Source of the DNA: a bacterium
GTDB taxonomy: Bacteria; Armatimonadota; UBA5829
DNA: 64,000 nt
Direction of reading: 5' to 3'
NCBI GenBank assembly: GCA_021372295.1
Contig: JAJFUS010000039.1
Location: forward strand, 57,746-121,745
Shown here: one piece after another, positions 29,210 through 38,711 of the stretch
Position numbering within the stretch: the stretch's first letter is position 1
Layout of the letters: each line of letters opens with the position of its first letter
Notes under the pieces: generated by a model
Database searches by the model: none
The model's input: only the letters and a program-made list of their open reading frames with translations
Told to the model about the DNA's origin: nothing
Position numbers and translations under genes: made by a program

Positions 29210-30586
29210 ATGGCGAAAACTCATACAAAATTCGTCTGTCAATCTTGCGGATACGAATCACCAAAATGGCTGGGGCGATGCACCGACTGCAACGAATGGG
29301 GCAGTATGGTGGAGGAAATTGTCGCGCCATCGGTCGGATCGGCAAGAGGCGTCACCACCAATCCGGGCGTATTCGCCACTCCTACGCCTATAACCGAGCT
29401 TGTCGCGTCGGGAGCAGCAAGAATATCCAGCGGCATATCAGAATTCGACCGAGTGCTTGGCGGCGGCGTTGTGTCGGGTTCACTGGTGCTCATCGGTGGC
29501 GATCCAGGTATAGGTAAATCCACTATTCTTATACAAGTCGCGCACCACCTCAGCATCAATGCGGGAAAAGTGCTTTATATATCCGGCGAGGAATCGGCCG
29601 AACAAATTAAGCTTCGCTCCAACAGGATCGGGATAGCCTCGCCGCAGCTTTACGTCGTGTCGGAAACGAATATACAGGGTGTCGAGCACTATGTCGAGAC
29701 CGTCGCGCCCGCGTACGTAATCATAGACTCCATCCAGACGATGTTCGACCCGAATCTGGCGTCGGCTCCGGGGACGGTGAGCCAGGTCAGAACTTGCACG
29801 GCGGCGCTCGCGAGAATCGCGAAAAACGCGGGCATACCGGTATTTATTGTCGGCCATGTCACAAAAGAAGGGTCGCTTGCGGGGCCCAGGGTGCTGGAGC
29901 ACATGGTCGATACCGTTCTTTACTTCGAGGGCGACCGCCATCAAAGCTATCGCGTGCTGAGAGCCGTTAAGAACCGGTTCGGGTCGACTGATGAGCTCGG
30001 CATATTCGAGATGCGCGAAGTTGGATTGGTTGAGGTGGCGAACCCGTCGGAGGTGCTGCTGGCTGAGAGGCCTGATCATGGATCAGGGTCAGTCGTGACT
30101 TCGACGATGGAAGGGTCTCGCCCGATATTGGTTGAGATTCAGGCGCTTGTGGCACCCAGCTACTTTCCCAGCCCCAGGCGAACCTGCACCGGGCTCGACT
30201 ACAACAAGCTCCTGATGATACTTGCGGTGCTCGAGAAGCGCGTCGGGCTGAACCTTGCGCAGAAGGACGTCTACGTTAATGTCGCGGGCGGAGTGAGGAT
30301 TGTCGAGCCTGCCGCTGATCTGGCTGTGGCGCTGGCCGTGGCTTCGAGCCTGCTGGATTGCAGCGTGGATGACAATGCCATCGCGCTCGGCGAGATCGGG
30401 CTTGCAGGAGAAGTGCGGGCTGTCGGGCAAGCGGAGAAACGCCTTAAAGAAGCGGCACGGCTTGGGTTCGAGAGATGTATAATGTCTGGCCGCAGCGCGA
30501 CAAAGATATCGCAGTCGGTGAAGATCGAAACGGTGGGGGTTCTTACCGTAAGGTCTGCGATTGACGCCGCATTCGCCGGAGTTTGA
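29210..30586 (+). CDS. radA: DNA repair protein RadA/Sms
   Basis: 458 residues. A C4 zinc finger (Cys10, 13, 24, 27) is followed by a RecA-like ATPase with Walker A GGDPGIGKST at 96-105, and then the RadA-specific KNRFG motif. The C-terminal Lon-like domain contains NVAGGVRIVEPAADLA and ALGEIGLAGEVR. RadA drives branch migration during recombinational repair. It sits 4 bp after the nif3-like gene and is followed by a strong terminator at 30643-30673. Confidence 0.97.
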   Translation: MAKTHTKFVCQSCGYESPKWLGRCTDCNEWGSMVEEIVAPSVGSARGVTTNPGVFATPTPITELVASGAARISSGISEFDRVLGGGVVSGSLVLIGGDPGIGKSTILIQVAHHLSINAGKVLYISGEESAEQIKLRSNRIGIASPQLYVVSETNIQGVEHYVETVAPAYVIIDSIQTMFDPNLASAPGTVSQVRTCTAALARIAKNAGIPVFIVGHVTKEGSLAGPRVLEHMVDTVLYFEGDRHQSYRVLRAVKNRFGSTDELGIFEMREVGLVEVANPSEVLLAERPDHGSGSVVTSTMEGSRPILVEIQALVAPSYFPSPRRTCTGLDYNKLLMILAVLEKRVGLNLAQKDVYVNVAGGVRIVEPAADLAVALAVASSLLDCSVDDNAIALGEIGLAGEVRAVGQAEKRLKEAARLGFERCIMSGRSATKISQSVKIETVGVLTVRSAIDAAFAGV

Positions 30587-30642
30587 CACGCGCCCACGAT
30601 GCCCTTGGATCCCGCTAGGAGCCAAGTGGCCTCTGGTGGGAG

Positions 30643-30673
30643 TCTGAGGGTAAAACCCTCAGATCTTTTTCCC
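30643..30673 (+). terminator. Rho-independent terminator after radA
   Basis: TCTGAGGG (30643-30650), loop TAAAA, CCCTCAGA (30656-30663), then TCTTTTTCCC. It is an 8-bp perfect stem with a T-run, and it separates radA from the secA promoter region. Confidence 0.85.
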
Positions 30674-30709
30674 CATTGTTGACATACACCCCGATATGCT
30701 CGCAGTGAA

Positions 30710-30738
30710 TTGACATGGGAACTCAATTGTGATATCGT
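30710..30738 (+). promoter_or_regulatory. Candidate secA promoter
   Basis: TTGACA (30710-30715), 17 bp, TATCGT (30733-30738). This is the best match in the 178 bp between the terminator and the secA start, and gives a leader of about 97 nt. Two further TTGAC repeats (30679, about 30752) flank it, and their role is unknown. Confidence 0.5.
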
Positions 30739-30841
30739 ACATACATAAATTGACCTGATTTTTAGCCTATTGGGGAAGCCGAGGGATCAAACCCAACGTT
30801 TCCCTTTTCGTGTGTATTCCGCAGGGGAATTGGTGCCGCAA

Positions 30842-33800
30842 ATGAACATACTTAAACTATTCAGCGCAAACGAGCGCGAGATAAAAAAATTCCGCAAAGT
30901 AGCCACTCAGATCACCGCCCTTGAACCGTCCATTAAGGCGTTGACCGATGAACAGCTCAGAGCGAAAACCGATGAGTTCCGGCAGCGAATCGCCGACGGC
31001 GCTGAAGTCGATGACCTGTTGGTCGAGGCGTTCGCGGTCGTGCGTGAAGCAGGTATCAGAACGCTGGGAATGCGACACTTCGACGTACAGCTCATCGGTG
31101 GAATGGTGCTTCACCAGGGTCGAATTTCAGAGATGAGAACAGGCGAAGGCAAAACCCTGGTCGCGACTCTGCCGCTCTATCTCAATGCGCTCTCGGGCCA
31201 GGGCGCGCACCTGGTCACAGTCAACGACTTCCTCTCCAAGCGCGACGCCGCATGGAACGGCCCACTGTATAGTTTTTTAGGGCTTACAGTTGGTTCGATC
31301 CACGGTCAGAGCGCTGAAAGCGGCGGTCACAGCAACTCATTTATATACGATCCGGATTATGTCGCCGAAGACCCGCACGGTTGGGACAAGCTGAGGCCGG
31401 TCTCGCGCAGGGAAGCCTATAGCTGCGACATCACTTATGGAACCAACCACGAGTTCGGCTTCGATTATCTGCGCGACAATATGGCTTTCCGCGCAGAAGA
31501 TCTAGTTCAAAGAGAGCTTCATTACGCAATCGTGGACGAAGTTGACAGCATCCTCGTGGACGAAGCCAGGACTCCTCTGATTATCTCCGGCCCCGGCAAC
31601 CGGTCCAGCGACATGTATTATAAGATGGACAAAGTCGTGCGAAGACTCACCAAAGAGCGCGATTACACCATCGAAGAAAAGGCGAAGACCGCGATGCTCA
31701 CTGAAGAGGGCACGCGCAAGGTCGAGGAGATCACGGGCTGCGGCAACCTCAGCGATCCTGAGAACCTGGAAATCAACCAGTACGTCAACGCCGCTTTGAA
31801 GGCACATGCCGTCTTTAAGAGAGACATCGATTATGTCGTCAAAGACGGGCAGGTCACAATAGTTGATGAGTTCACCGGGCGGCTTATGTTCGGACGGCGT
31901 TGGAGCGACGGCCTGCATCAGGCGGTCGAGGCGAAAGAAGGCGTTCCAGTCGAGGAAGAAAACCAAACGCTGGCAACCATCACCTATCAGAATTACTTCA
32001 GACTCTACGACAAACTCTCCGGTATGACCGGCACGGCTATGACCGAAGAGGACGAGTTCCGCAAGATTTACGCCCTGGACGTGGTCGAAATACCGACCAA
32101 CAGGCCGGTTATCCGCAAAGACTCATCGGATGTCATCTACAAGACTGAAGAAGCCAAGTTCCGAGGGATCATACTCGAGGTGCTGAAAGCTTATACTCGC
32201 GAGCAGCCGGTGCTTGTGGGAACGCGATCGATCGAAGTGTCCGAACGAGTAAGCGAAAGACTCTTGTCAGAGAGATTGCAGCTTCTGGCGGCGACGATAG
32301 TCCTCCGCGCCAAACTGGATGAGGCAAAGGACTTCGGTAAAGACGCCGAGGGCAAAGACGAAAAACAGGAGCTTTACAACCTGCTCAATGCCAAATTCGA
32401 GACAATTGCGATCAATAACTTCGGGCGGCTGGCGAAAAGGCTTGGGGTCGATCTCAATATGCTTTCGGACAACAATATCGGCGAACTGGCGTCGATCCTC
32501 GGGGTCAGTCCCAGGCAGATCGGCAAGCTGCGCGAGGCTCTAAAAGAGGGCATCGTACACAACGTCTTGAACGCGAAGTATCACGAGATGGAAGCGCAGA
32601 TTATATCACAGGCTGGTCGCAGGGGAGCCGTTACAATCGCGACAAACATGGCCGGCCGAGGCGTCGACATCATTCTGGGCGGCGCTAAACTCTCCGATGA
32701 GGAAGAAGCTGAGTTCGAGGACGATCCGACCGCGCTGCAGCAATTCGATGAAGCCGACCTGACGTGGGACATGGACTTCTGGAAAGAGCATAACCCGGAC
32801 AAATACGAGGACGCGCTTAAGAACCCGAAGACGCTTGATGTGATCCAGCGCGGCGGATTGTATATCATCGGAACCGAGCGGCACGAAAGCCGCCGCATCG
32901 ACAACCAGCTCAGAGGTCGTGCCGGACGACAGGGCGACCCCGGCGCATCGAAGTTCTTTGTGTCTTTCGAGGACGAACTGATGCGCCTCTTCGGTGACAA
33001 GTCCGGCTCGTGGATGTTCCAGGGCTGGCAGGAGCACGAGGCCATCGAGCATGAAGGCGGCCTGGGGAAAGTCCTTTCCAAGGCTATCGAACGTGCGCAG
33101 AAGAAAGTCGAAATGCATCACTTCGAGATGCGCAAACATGTTCTGGACTATGATGACGTAATGAACGTCCAGCGCGAGACCATCTACAATGAGCGCAGGC
33201 AAATACTTGATGGTGCTGACCTGAGATCCACCGTCATCGGCTATCTGTATGAGACGGCTCAAGGCGCAGTCAATATGTTCTGGCCGGAAGGTGTCGGTGT
33301 TGGTGAGTGGGACGTCGATGGGCTGTTCCATTATATGAACGAAATCCTGCCGCTGGAGTTCTATGCCAGTCAAGCCGACCTCAAGAGCAAGAGGCGCGAT
33401 GATCTCACCGACCTGCTCGACGAAATCATAGACAAGAGCTACGAGGCGAAAGAGCAGCAGATAGGCGTGGAGCTCATGCGCGATATCGAGCGACATGTAG
33501 CTCTGGACATGATCAACCGCAAGTGGATCGACCACCTCGACGCTATGGACTTCCTGCGCGAGGGCATCGGCCTGCGGGGATACGCTCAGCGCGACCCACT
33601 GGTCGAATACAAGAAAGAGGCTTTCGATCTCTTCCAGGCGATGCTCGACAGCGTCCAGGAAGACATGGCCAAGATTATGTATCGCGTCCAGACTCAGGAG
33701 CCGCCAAAGCGCAGGCGTCTCACTTACGAGAACCTGGTCGAAGTTTCCGGTGAAGGCCCTCAGGGAATGAACGGTGGCCAGCAGCAAATGGCCCGATCCG

Positions 33801-33901
33801 CCGCGCTATCCAAGCACGGAAAGATAGGTCGAAACGACCCATGTCCATGCGGCAGCGGGAAGAAGTTTAAAAAGTGCTGTCTGGGCAAGTTTGAGGAATA
33901 A
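30842..33901 (+). CDS. secA: Protein translocase ATPase SecA with an inserted NBD2 segment
   Basis: 1019 residues from ATG 30842 (AGGGGAA upstream; the frame extends to 30770 without SecA-like residues). Motifs: Walker A TGEGKT (about 100-105), DEVD (about 232-235), NMAGRGVDIILGG and GTERHESRRIDNQLRGRAGRQGDPG. The C-terminal zinc motif CPCGSGKKFKKCC serves SecB/ribosome contact. An extra stretch of about 88 residues (about 480-568) lies between LLSERLQ and GIVHNVLNAK, where most SecA proteins have only a few residues. It is rich in helical sequence (FGRLAKRLGVDLNML, IGELASILGVSPRQ). SecA powers Sec-dependent export through SecYEG. Confidence 0.97.
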   Translation: MNILKLFSANEREIKKFRKVATQITALEPSIKALTDEQLRAKTDEFRQRIADGAEVDDLLVEAFAVVREAGIRTLGMRHFDVQLIGGMVLHQGRISEMRTGEGKTLVATLPLYLNALSGQGAHLVTVNDFLSKRDAAWNGPLYSFLGLTVGSIHGQSAESGGHSNSFIYDPDYVAEDPHGWDKLRPVSRREAYSCDITYGTNHEFGFDYLRDNMAFRAEDLVQRELHYAIVDEVDSILVDEARTPLIISGPGNRSSDMYYKMDKVVRRLTKERDYTIEEKAKTAMLTEEGTRKVEEITGCGNLSDPENLEINQYVNAALKAHAVFKRDIDYVVKDGQVTIVDEFTGRLMFGRRWSDGLHQAVEAKEGVPVEEENQTLATITYQNYFRLYDKLSGMTGTAMTEEDEFRKIYALDVVEIPTNRPVIRKDSSDVIYKTEEAKFRGIILEVLKAYTREQPVLVGTRSIEVSERVSERLLSERLQLLAATIVLRAKLDEAKDFGKDAEGKDEKQELYNLLNAKFETIAINNFGRLAKRLGVDLNMLSDNNIGELASILGVSPRQIGKLREALKEGIVHNVLNAKYHEMEAQIISQAGRRGAVTIATNMAGRGVDIILGGAKLSDEEEAEFEDDPTALQQFDEADLTWDMDFWKEHNPDKYEDALKNPKTLDVIQRGGLYIIGTERHESRRIDNQLRGRAGRQGDPGASKFFVSFEDELMRLFGDKSGSWMFQGWQEHEAIEHEGGLGKVLSKAIERAQKKVEMHHFEMRKHVLDYDDVMNVQRETIYNERRQILDGADLRSTVIGYLYETAQGAVNMFWPEGVGVGEWDVDGLFHYMNEILPLEFYASQADLKSKRRDDLTDLLDEIIDKSYEAKEQQIGVELMRDIERHVALDMINRKWIDHLDAMDFLREGIGLRGYAQRDPLVEYKKEAFDLFQAMLDSVQEDMAKIMYRVQTQEPPKRRRLTYENLVEVSGEGPQGMNGGQQQMARSAALSKHGKIGRNDPCPCGSGKKFKKCCLGKFEE

Positions 33902-33957
33902 GTCCGAAATTTCGAGTTGCAGGCAATAACAGAAACGCACGTTATAGGAGAATGACA

Positions 33958-35373
33958 ATGGCGAGATTGCTCATTGCTGTAGTAGTTTTTCTGTTCACAA
34001 GCGCAATTTCTATTGCAGGACCGAATCCGAGTTCGCTGAAGTCATTCAAGGTATTGGTTCCTGACTATTCGGAGACGAATGGCGGATCAAGCCCGGCGGT
34101 TGCACCAGATGGAGAGGATATAGCATATTATTCTGCCGCGTGCAGCTATCAAAATGGCGGTTTATATCTTTTTGGACCACTCAGTCTGTTAGACGACAAT
34201 ACTACCTTGTTTCCCCAAAAAATAGACACGGCGCCGGGAGGAGGTTATATACCCGGGTTCGACGGCTATCAGCCGCGAAACGTTGACTGGTCTGCGGATG
34301 GTAACAGTATCGCTTTTGTCGGAACAGATGGGTGTTTGTATATTGACCAGGTGCTCGACCCTGTAAGCAAAAGGCCAGGCGTGCCTAAGCTGCTGATTAG
34401 TCAGGGGGACAGCGCTCAAACAATCCAGGTTCCGCGATGGTCTCCTGACGGCACACGGATCGCGTATATTAGAGATTCGGCCAAATCCATTCTCGTATGC
34501 ATCGTTAACGTTGATGACGGCAAAGAAACTGTCCTAGCTGACGATGCGATGGGTGTTCCGTTTGTCTGGCAGCAGCCATGGTCACCTGACGGCAAGAGCA
34601 TCGTGTATTCTGGCGGCAAAGGTAGTTTTAACACATATATCAAGTTCAAAAAATCACCGTTTTCAAAAAAGGAATTGATCGACAAGAGTGAAGACTATTT
34701 CATGTGCGTTTCCTCGATGGACGGAAAACGAAAGAAACTGGGCCCGGGTATCTGTCCAAGCTGGTCGCCGGCCGGAAACCGCATTGCATACACAGCTATT
34801 GCAACAAACAATTACAAAATCGACAGCAAACAATACCTGGGATATGCTCATTTGTCTATATGGACTTGCTCCTCAGGCGGAAGCGACAAGCGTGCGCTGA
34901 CTACCAGCCGGCCTTCAAAAGAAGATGCAGTATATCTTAAGGCTATATTTCCCAAGGCAAAAGCCAACGAACTAAGAGAATCCCTTTCAAGCGCGCAATC
35001 GGAAAAAGAGATGTCAGACAAAGACACTGAAGATTTATCCAATACACTGGCGCCTTACGCAGGCAAGATATTAGGAGCAGTGTCAATATTTAGCATGGAT
35101 TCTTACCCGATATGGTCTGCGGACGGCAAAAAGCTACTATTTGTGCGCGGCACGATTTGTAATCGGTGCAACAATGACCTTGTTTTGTTGGATATCGCTT
35201 CCGGGCACGAGAAAGTGCTGGTAGGTAATGCGCAAATTGACTGTGTTTCATGGACTAAGGATAGCAAGAAGATTGTTGCGCAATTAACTCGTGCAGTGTC
35301 AATGCAAGAAAGTAATGATCCTACGAACATTAAAGCGGGCCGCCCCGAAATTTGGATGCTCGAACTAGAATAG
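33958..35373 (+). CDS. Secreted TolB-like beta-propeller protein
   Basis: 471 residues with a signal peptide (ARLLIAVVVFLFTSAISIAG). It is followed by repeated WD40-like/PD40 blades of the TolB type: SPAVAPDGEDIAYYS, NVDWSADGNSIAFVG, VPRWSPDGTRIAYI, QPWSPDGKSIVYSG, CPSWSPAGNRIAYT, YPIWSADGKKLLFV and CVSWTKDSKKIVAQ. At least seven blade starts are visible, enough for a closed propeller. ATG 33958 is preferred to ATG 33952 because AGGAG ends 7 bp before it. It sits between secA and prfB. The ligand is unknown; the family often binds proteins or peptidoglycan-linked partners. Confidence 0.8.
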   Translation: MARLLIAVVVFLFTSAISIAGPNPSSLKSFKVLVPDYSETNGGSSPAVAPDGEDIAYYSAACSYQNGGLYLFGPLSLLDDNTTLFPQKIDTAPGGGYIPGFDGYQPRNVDWSADGNSIAFVGTDGCLYIDQVLDPVSKRPGVPKLLISQGDSAQTIQVPRWSPDGTRIAYIRDSAKSILVCIVNVDDGKETVLADDAMGVPFVWQQPWSPDGKSIVYSGGKGSFNTYIKFKKSPFSKKELIDKSEDYFMCVSSMDGKRKKLGPGICPSWSPAGNRIAYTAIATNNYKIDSKQYLGYAHLSIWTCSSGGSDKRALTTSRPSKEDAVYLKAIFPKAKANELRESLSSAQSEKEMSDKDTEDLSNTLAPYAGKILGAVSIFSMDSYPIWSADGKKLLFVRGTICNRCNNDLVLLDIASGHEKVLVGNAQIDCVSWTKDSKKIVAQLTRAVSMQESNDPTNIKAGRPEIWMLELE

Positions 35374-35390
35374 CAATTTATGGAGAAATC

Positions 35391-36480
35391 ATGTTAAATA
35401 CGGAAATAGAAAAAGCCGCTGCCCTACAGCGAGACCTCGAAGAGCTGGGAGGCCATCTTTGACCGTCCCAGAGTGCAGGAAGAAATAGAACGGCTGGAAG
35501 AGCTCTCCGGCGCGCCCGGTTTCTGGGACGACGCATCGGAGGCTCAAAAGACTCTCAAGCGACTCGCATCGCTTAAGTCGACCATCGACCCTCTGCTGGA
35601 TTTGCAGTCCCGTGTCAGCGACCTCATCGAACTGGCGCAGATGGTGGATGACGGCAGCTCTGAAGCGGACGAACTCCGCCATGAACTGACGTCAATCGAA
35701 CATGCGCACGAGCTGCTTGAACTTCAGACGCTGCTCTCGGGCAAACACGACTCAGCCAACGCCATCATGGAAATCAATGCCGGAGCTGGCGGCACCGAAG
35801 CCTGCGACTGGGCCGACATGCTGCTGCGCATGTACCTGCGATGGGCCGAGCGCGGCGGTTATAAGACTGAGATCCTCAACACAGTGGACGGAGATGTAGC
35901 CGGCGTGAAGAACGTTACGGTGCTCTTTGAGGGGCCGAACGCGTACGGCTATCTTAAGAACGAGCGCGGAGTGCATCGGTTGGTGCGAATCTCTCCATTC
36001 GACTCCAACAAGAGGCGGCATACGTCGTTCGCGGCGGTCGACGTCATTCCTGAGATCGAGGAGGACGTCGAGGTCAACATCAATCCCGACGAGATCAGGG
36101 TCGACACATATAGATCCAGTGGCGCTGGCGGCCAGCATGTCAACAAAACCGACTCGGCTATCCGAATCACTCATATCCCAACGGGGATCGTCGTCACGTG
36201 TCAAAATGAGCGCTCGCAGCATAAGAACAAAGAATCCGCGATGAAGGTTCTTGCTGCCAAGCTCGGACAACTGCAAAATGAAGAAAACGAGCAGCGTATA
36301 GCCGAACTTCGCGGCGATATTCGAGCCATCGAATGGGGCAACCAGATGCGCTCCTACGTATTTCAGCCTTATACGATGGTCAAGGATCACCGCAACAACC
36401 ACGAGACCGGCGACGTAATGCGCGTGATGGATGGCGACATCGACGACTTTATTCAGGCTGCGCTGAAGTCTGGAAAATAG
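35391..36480 (+). CDS. prfB: Peptide chain release factor 2 (programmed +1 frameshift)
   Basis: RF2 is split across two frames. ATG 35391 (GGAGA 5 bp upstream) opens 23 codons ending CTT, followed in frame by TGA 35460-35462. Slipping +1 gives GAC CGT CCC (35461 onward) and the remaining 339 residues, 362 in total, a normal RF2 length. The GGQ motif (SSGAGGQHVNKTDSAIR) and the RF2-type SPF tripeptide (RISPFDSN) are present. RF2 releases chains at UGA and UAA, and when RF2 is scarce the slow UGA favours the shift, giving autoregulation. A frame-blind gene call would start near 35473 and lose the N terminus. Confidence 0.97.
35446..35463 (+). promoter_or_regulatory. RF2 +1 frameshift site
   Basis: The slippery CTT TGA C (35457-35463) is preceded by a Shine-Dalgarno-like GGGAGG (35447-35452), the same arrangement as in the known prfB recoding site. 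Confidence 0.95.
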
Positions 36481-36623
36481 ATCAACGCAACAATTTCCTC
36501 AACTCCATGCTTGGGCTGGTCGCAATGTGGGTATAGAACAGGTGCGAGCGTCTGGGTGGGTGGTCGCGATAAAAAAGAAGCGGCAACTATAGGGATCAGA
36601 CGATCGTGACGGTTTCCCCCAGC

Positions 36624-36695
36624 GATCCGTGCTGTGGTGCACGCAAAAACTATGCGCAAGCGGGCCGAGGATAATTCCTAGCCGCAGCACGGATC
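36624..36695. ncRNA. Candidate structured RNA, 72-nt branched hairpin
   Basis: GATCCGTGCTG (36624-36634) pairs perfectly with CAGCACGGATC (36685-36695), and wobble pairs could extend the stem to about 15 bp. The enclosed 50 nt hold two smaller hairpins: CGCA(AAAACTA)TGCG and GGCCGAGGA(TAAT)TCCTAGCC. It lies in the 390-bp non-coding gap between prfB and the MFS gene, about 175 nt before the latter. No known riboswitch, SRP RNA or ribozyme core was recognised. The rest of the gap (36481-36623 and 36696-36870) shows no gene. Strand undecided. Confidence 0.35.
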
Positions 36696-36870
36696 AAACC
36701 AGCCAACATACTCCAGGCCAATCATGGCATCCACTTTTACTCAGCCCTGCAAAATTCATGAAACTTTCTTTCAGACGAGCGAGGAATTCGGCGCGGCAGA
36801 GGGGAACAACGTTTTTGTAACCCAACTGTCGTGCCACGGTGCACAGCATTTATGGCGGGGAATAATCCTG

Positions 36871-38217
36871 ATGAAAAACCAGGACGAACAGCAATTTCAC
36901 TCAGCGCTTCCAGAACGCTTAATCGACAAGGCTATAAAGATTTCTTACTCCCAGGCGATCTTGTCCTCCATCTTTTTATCAATCGGCGGCGGAATGTTTG
37001 TGATCGGGTACGCGCTCAAACTCGGCGCAAACAACGCTCAGATCGGCCTTATGACCACCCTGCCCATGTACTGTGTGGTGTTCCAGCTTCTCGCATCCAT
37101 GCTGACCGAGCGCGGAATAAGCCGACGCAAACTGGTCACGATTATGGCTACCATCAACGCTGCGGGTTATCTGATTATCGCCACAATACCGAGCCTGTTT
37201 CGCCATGATGGTTCGCAAGTGAAGGTGGGGGCGCTGATCGGGCTGTTGACTGTAATGACTCTATTCCTGCACATAACAAACAACGCCCGTTCCAGTTGGT
37301 TGGCCGACCTCATACCGCCAAGACGTCTTGGAGAATTCTTTGGCAGGAACGTAATGTTTACGAATATCGTCGCAACCATCTTCGCTGTGGGTGGAGGGAG
37401 CTTTCTGGATCATGCCAAAAGCTCCGGAATAAGCGGATTTGTATGGATATTCGTCACTGCGTCCATAATCGCACTGGTCAATGCGCTGCTCCACCTGCCT
37501 CAGGCAGACGTGCCGCACAGAAAACACGAATCCAGCCGCAATATGCTACTGATGATACGCCAAACATTCTCGAACAAGCCGTTAATCCCGGTTATAGCAT
37601 ACGCCACGGTATGGTCAATGCAATCCATATCCGCGCCATTCTTCGCTACATACCTCCTGCGCGATCTGAATGTGTCTTACGTGGGACTAGGCCTGGCATC
37701 CGCGTGCAGCACAGTAATGGTCATGCTCTCGTCGCCTTTCTGGGGCAGAATGGTCGATAAATACGGCTCTCGTCCAATATTGATCGCGTGTGCCGCTGCG
37801 GTAATCCCTGTGCCGTTTATGTGGATATGGGTAACCACCGCAAAAATGGTCTATTATCTGGTATGTCCGGCGCACATAGTGGTCGGCATTGCCGTTGGAG
37901 GAATAACAGTAGCGCTCAACGCTATGGTATTCAAAGTAACGCCCGTCTCCGGCAGGTCAGTGCAATTGGCGATATACACGATAATAGTCACGCTGGTAGC
38001 CGCGCCTATGCCGACCATAGGCGGCTATCTGCCGGACTGGCTGCATTCGCTTGGAATCGACATCGATCTGAGATGCGTGTTCTGGGCGTCTCAGTTTTTC
38101 ATATTCATAGCCACACTGATAGCCTGCACAATTCACGAACCTCTCTCTCGCAGCGCCAAAGAACTGGTGCACGACCTGCCTGCCAATTTGAGATCGTCAA
38201 AGACAAACGCCGCTTGA
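36871..38217 (+). CDS. MFS-family transporter
   Basis: About 448 residues with 12 hydrophobic segments. The first is ISYSQAILSSIFLSIGGGMFVIGYAL. The intracellular loop 2-3 region reads LTERGISRRKL, and a second loop reads WGRMVDKYGSRP (the typical MFS G-x3-D-x2-G-x-[RK] motif). ATG 36871 is preferred over the open frame from 36724 because the preceding residues (to 49) are not membrane-like and overlap the non-coding region. Substrate unknown. It is followed at 54 bp by dtd, TPR, MBL and nitroreductase genes in tight succession. Confidence 0.85.
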   Translation: MKNQDEQQFHSALPERLIDKAIKISYSQAILSSIFLSIGGGMFVIGYALKLGANNAQIGLMTTLPMYCVVFQLLASMLTERGISRRKLVTIMATINAAGYLIIATIPSLFRHDGSQVKVGALIGLLTVMTLFLHITNNARSSWLADLIPPRRLGEFFGRNVMFTNIVATIFAVGGGSFLDHAKSSGISGFVWIFVTASIIALVNALLHLPQADVPHRKHESSRNMLLMIRQTFSNKPLIPVIAYATVWSMQSISAPFFATYLLRDLNVSYVGLGLASACSTVMVMLSSPFWGRMVDKYGSRPILIACAAAVIPVPFMWIWVTTAKMVYYLVCPAHIVVGIAVGGITVALNAMVFKVTPVSGRSVQLAIYTIIVTLVAAPMPTIGGYLPDWLHSLGIDIDLRCVFWASQFFIFIATLIACTIHEPLSRSAKELVHDLPANLRSSKTNAA

Positions 38218-38271
38218 TTTTCCAGTGGATACTGATTATCATTAGCTTGTGCCTATTATCGGAGTCTATCT

Positions 38272-38709
38272 ATGAAAGTCGTGGTGCAGCGCGTAAAAAG
38301 CGCAAGTGTAATAGTGGACGGGCAGGAAATCTCCCGCATCGGCAGAGGTCTGGCAATCCTTTTGGGCGTGGCAAAGGACGACGGCGCCAAACAGATCAAC
38401 TATCTCGCCGAAAAAATCTCCAACCTGAGGATTTTTGAGGACGACTCCGGCAAAATGAACCTGTCCGTGCTTGATATAGGCGGAGAGGCGCTGGTGGTAT
38501 CGCAGTTTACGCTCCTGGCAGACTGCAATCGTGGTCGAAGGCCGGGTTTTGATAAAGCAGCGCCGCCAAATGAGGCAGAAGTGTTGTATAATGATTTTGT
38601 AGCCGTCTTGAGAGCGTGCGGCGTGCCTGTTCAGACGGGCAAATTCCAGGCGCACATGCTATTCACAATTGAGAACGATGGCCCGGTAACACTGGTTTTG
38701 GATACATAG
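38272..38709 (+). CDS. dtd: D-aminoacyl-tRNA deacylase (Dtd)
   Basis: 145 residues, the usual length for Dtd. The conserved SQFTL motif (about 83-87) and the C-terminal NDGPVT motif (about 136-141) with its cis-Gly-Pro are both present. Dtd removes D-amino acids (and achiral glycine) mischarged onto tRNA. Its stop is 2 bp before the next ATG, so it is co-transcribed with the TPR gene. Confidence 0.97.
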   Translation: MKVVVQRVKSASVIVDGQEISRIGRGLAILLGVAKDDGAKQINYLAEKISNLRIFEDDSGKMNLSVLDIGGEALVVSQFTLLADCNRGRRPGFDKAAPPNEAEVLYNDFVAVLRACGVPVQTGKFQAHMLFTIENDGPVTLVLDT

Positions 38710-38711
38710 TT

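Noticed and set aside
32606..33787. Long minus-strand open frame (393 codons) opposite secA
   Set aside because: It is a shadow of the well-supported secA frame; its translation shows no family motifs, and high-GC third positions explain it.
36624..36695. Known riboswitch (c-di-GMP-I, ZTP, fluoride) or SRP RNA for the hairpin
   Set aside because: One ACGCAAA word recalls c-di-GMP-I, but the second conserved helix and tetraloop receptor are missing; the other cores do not fit.
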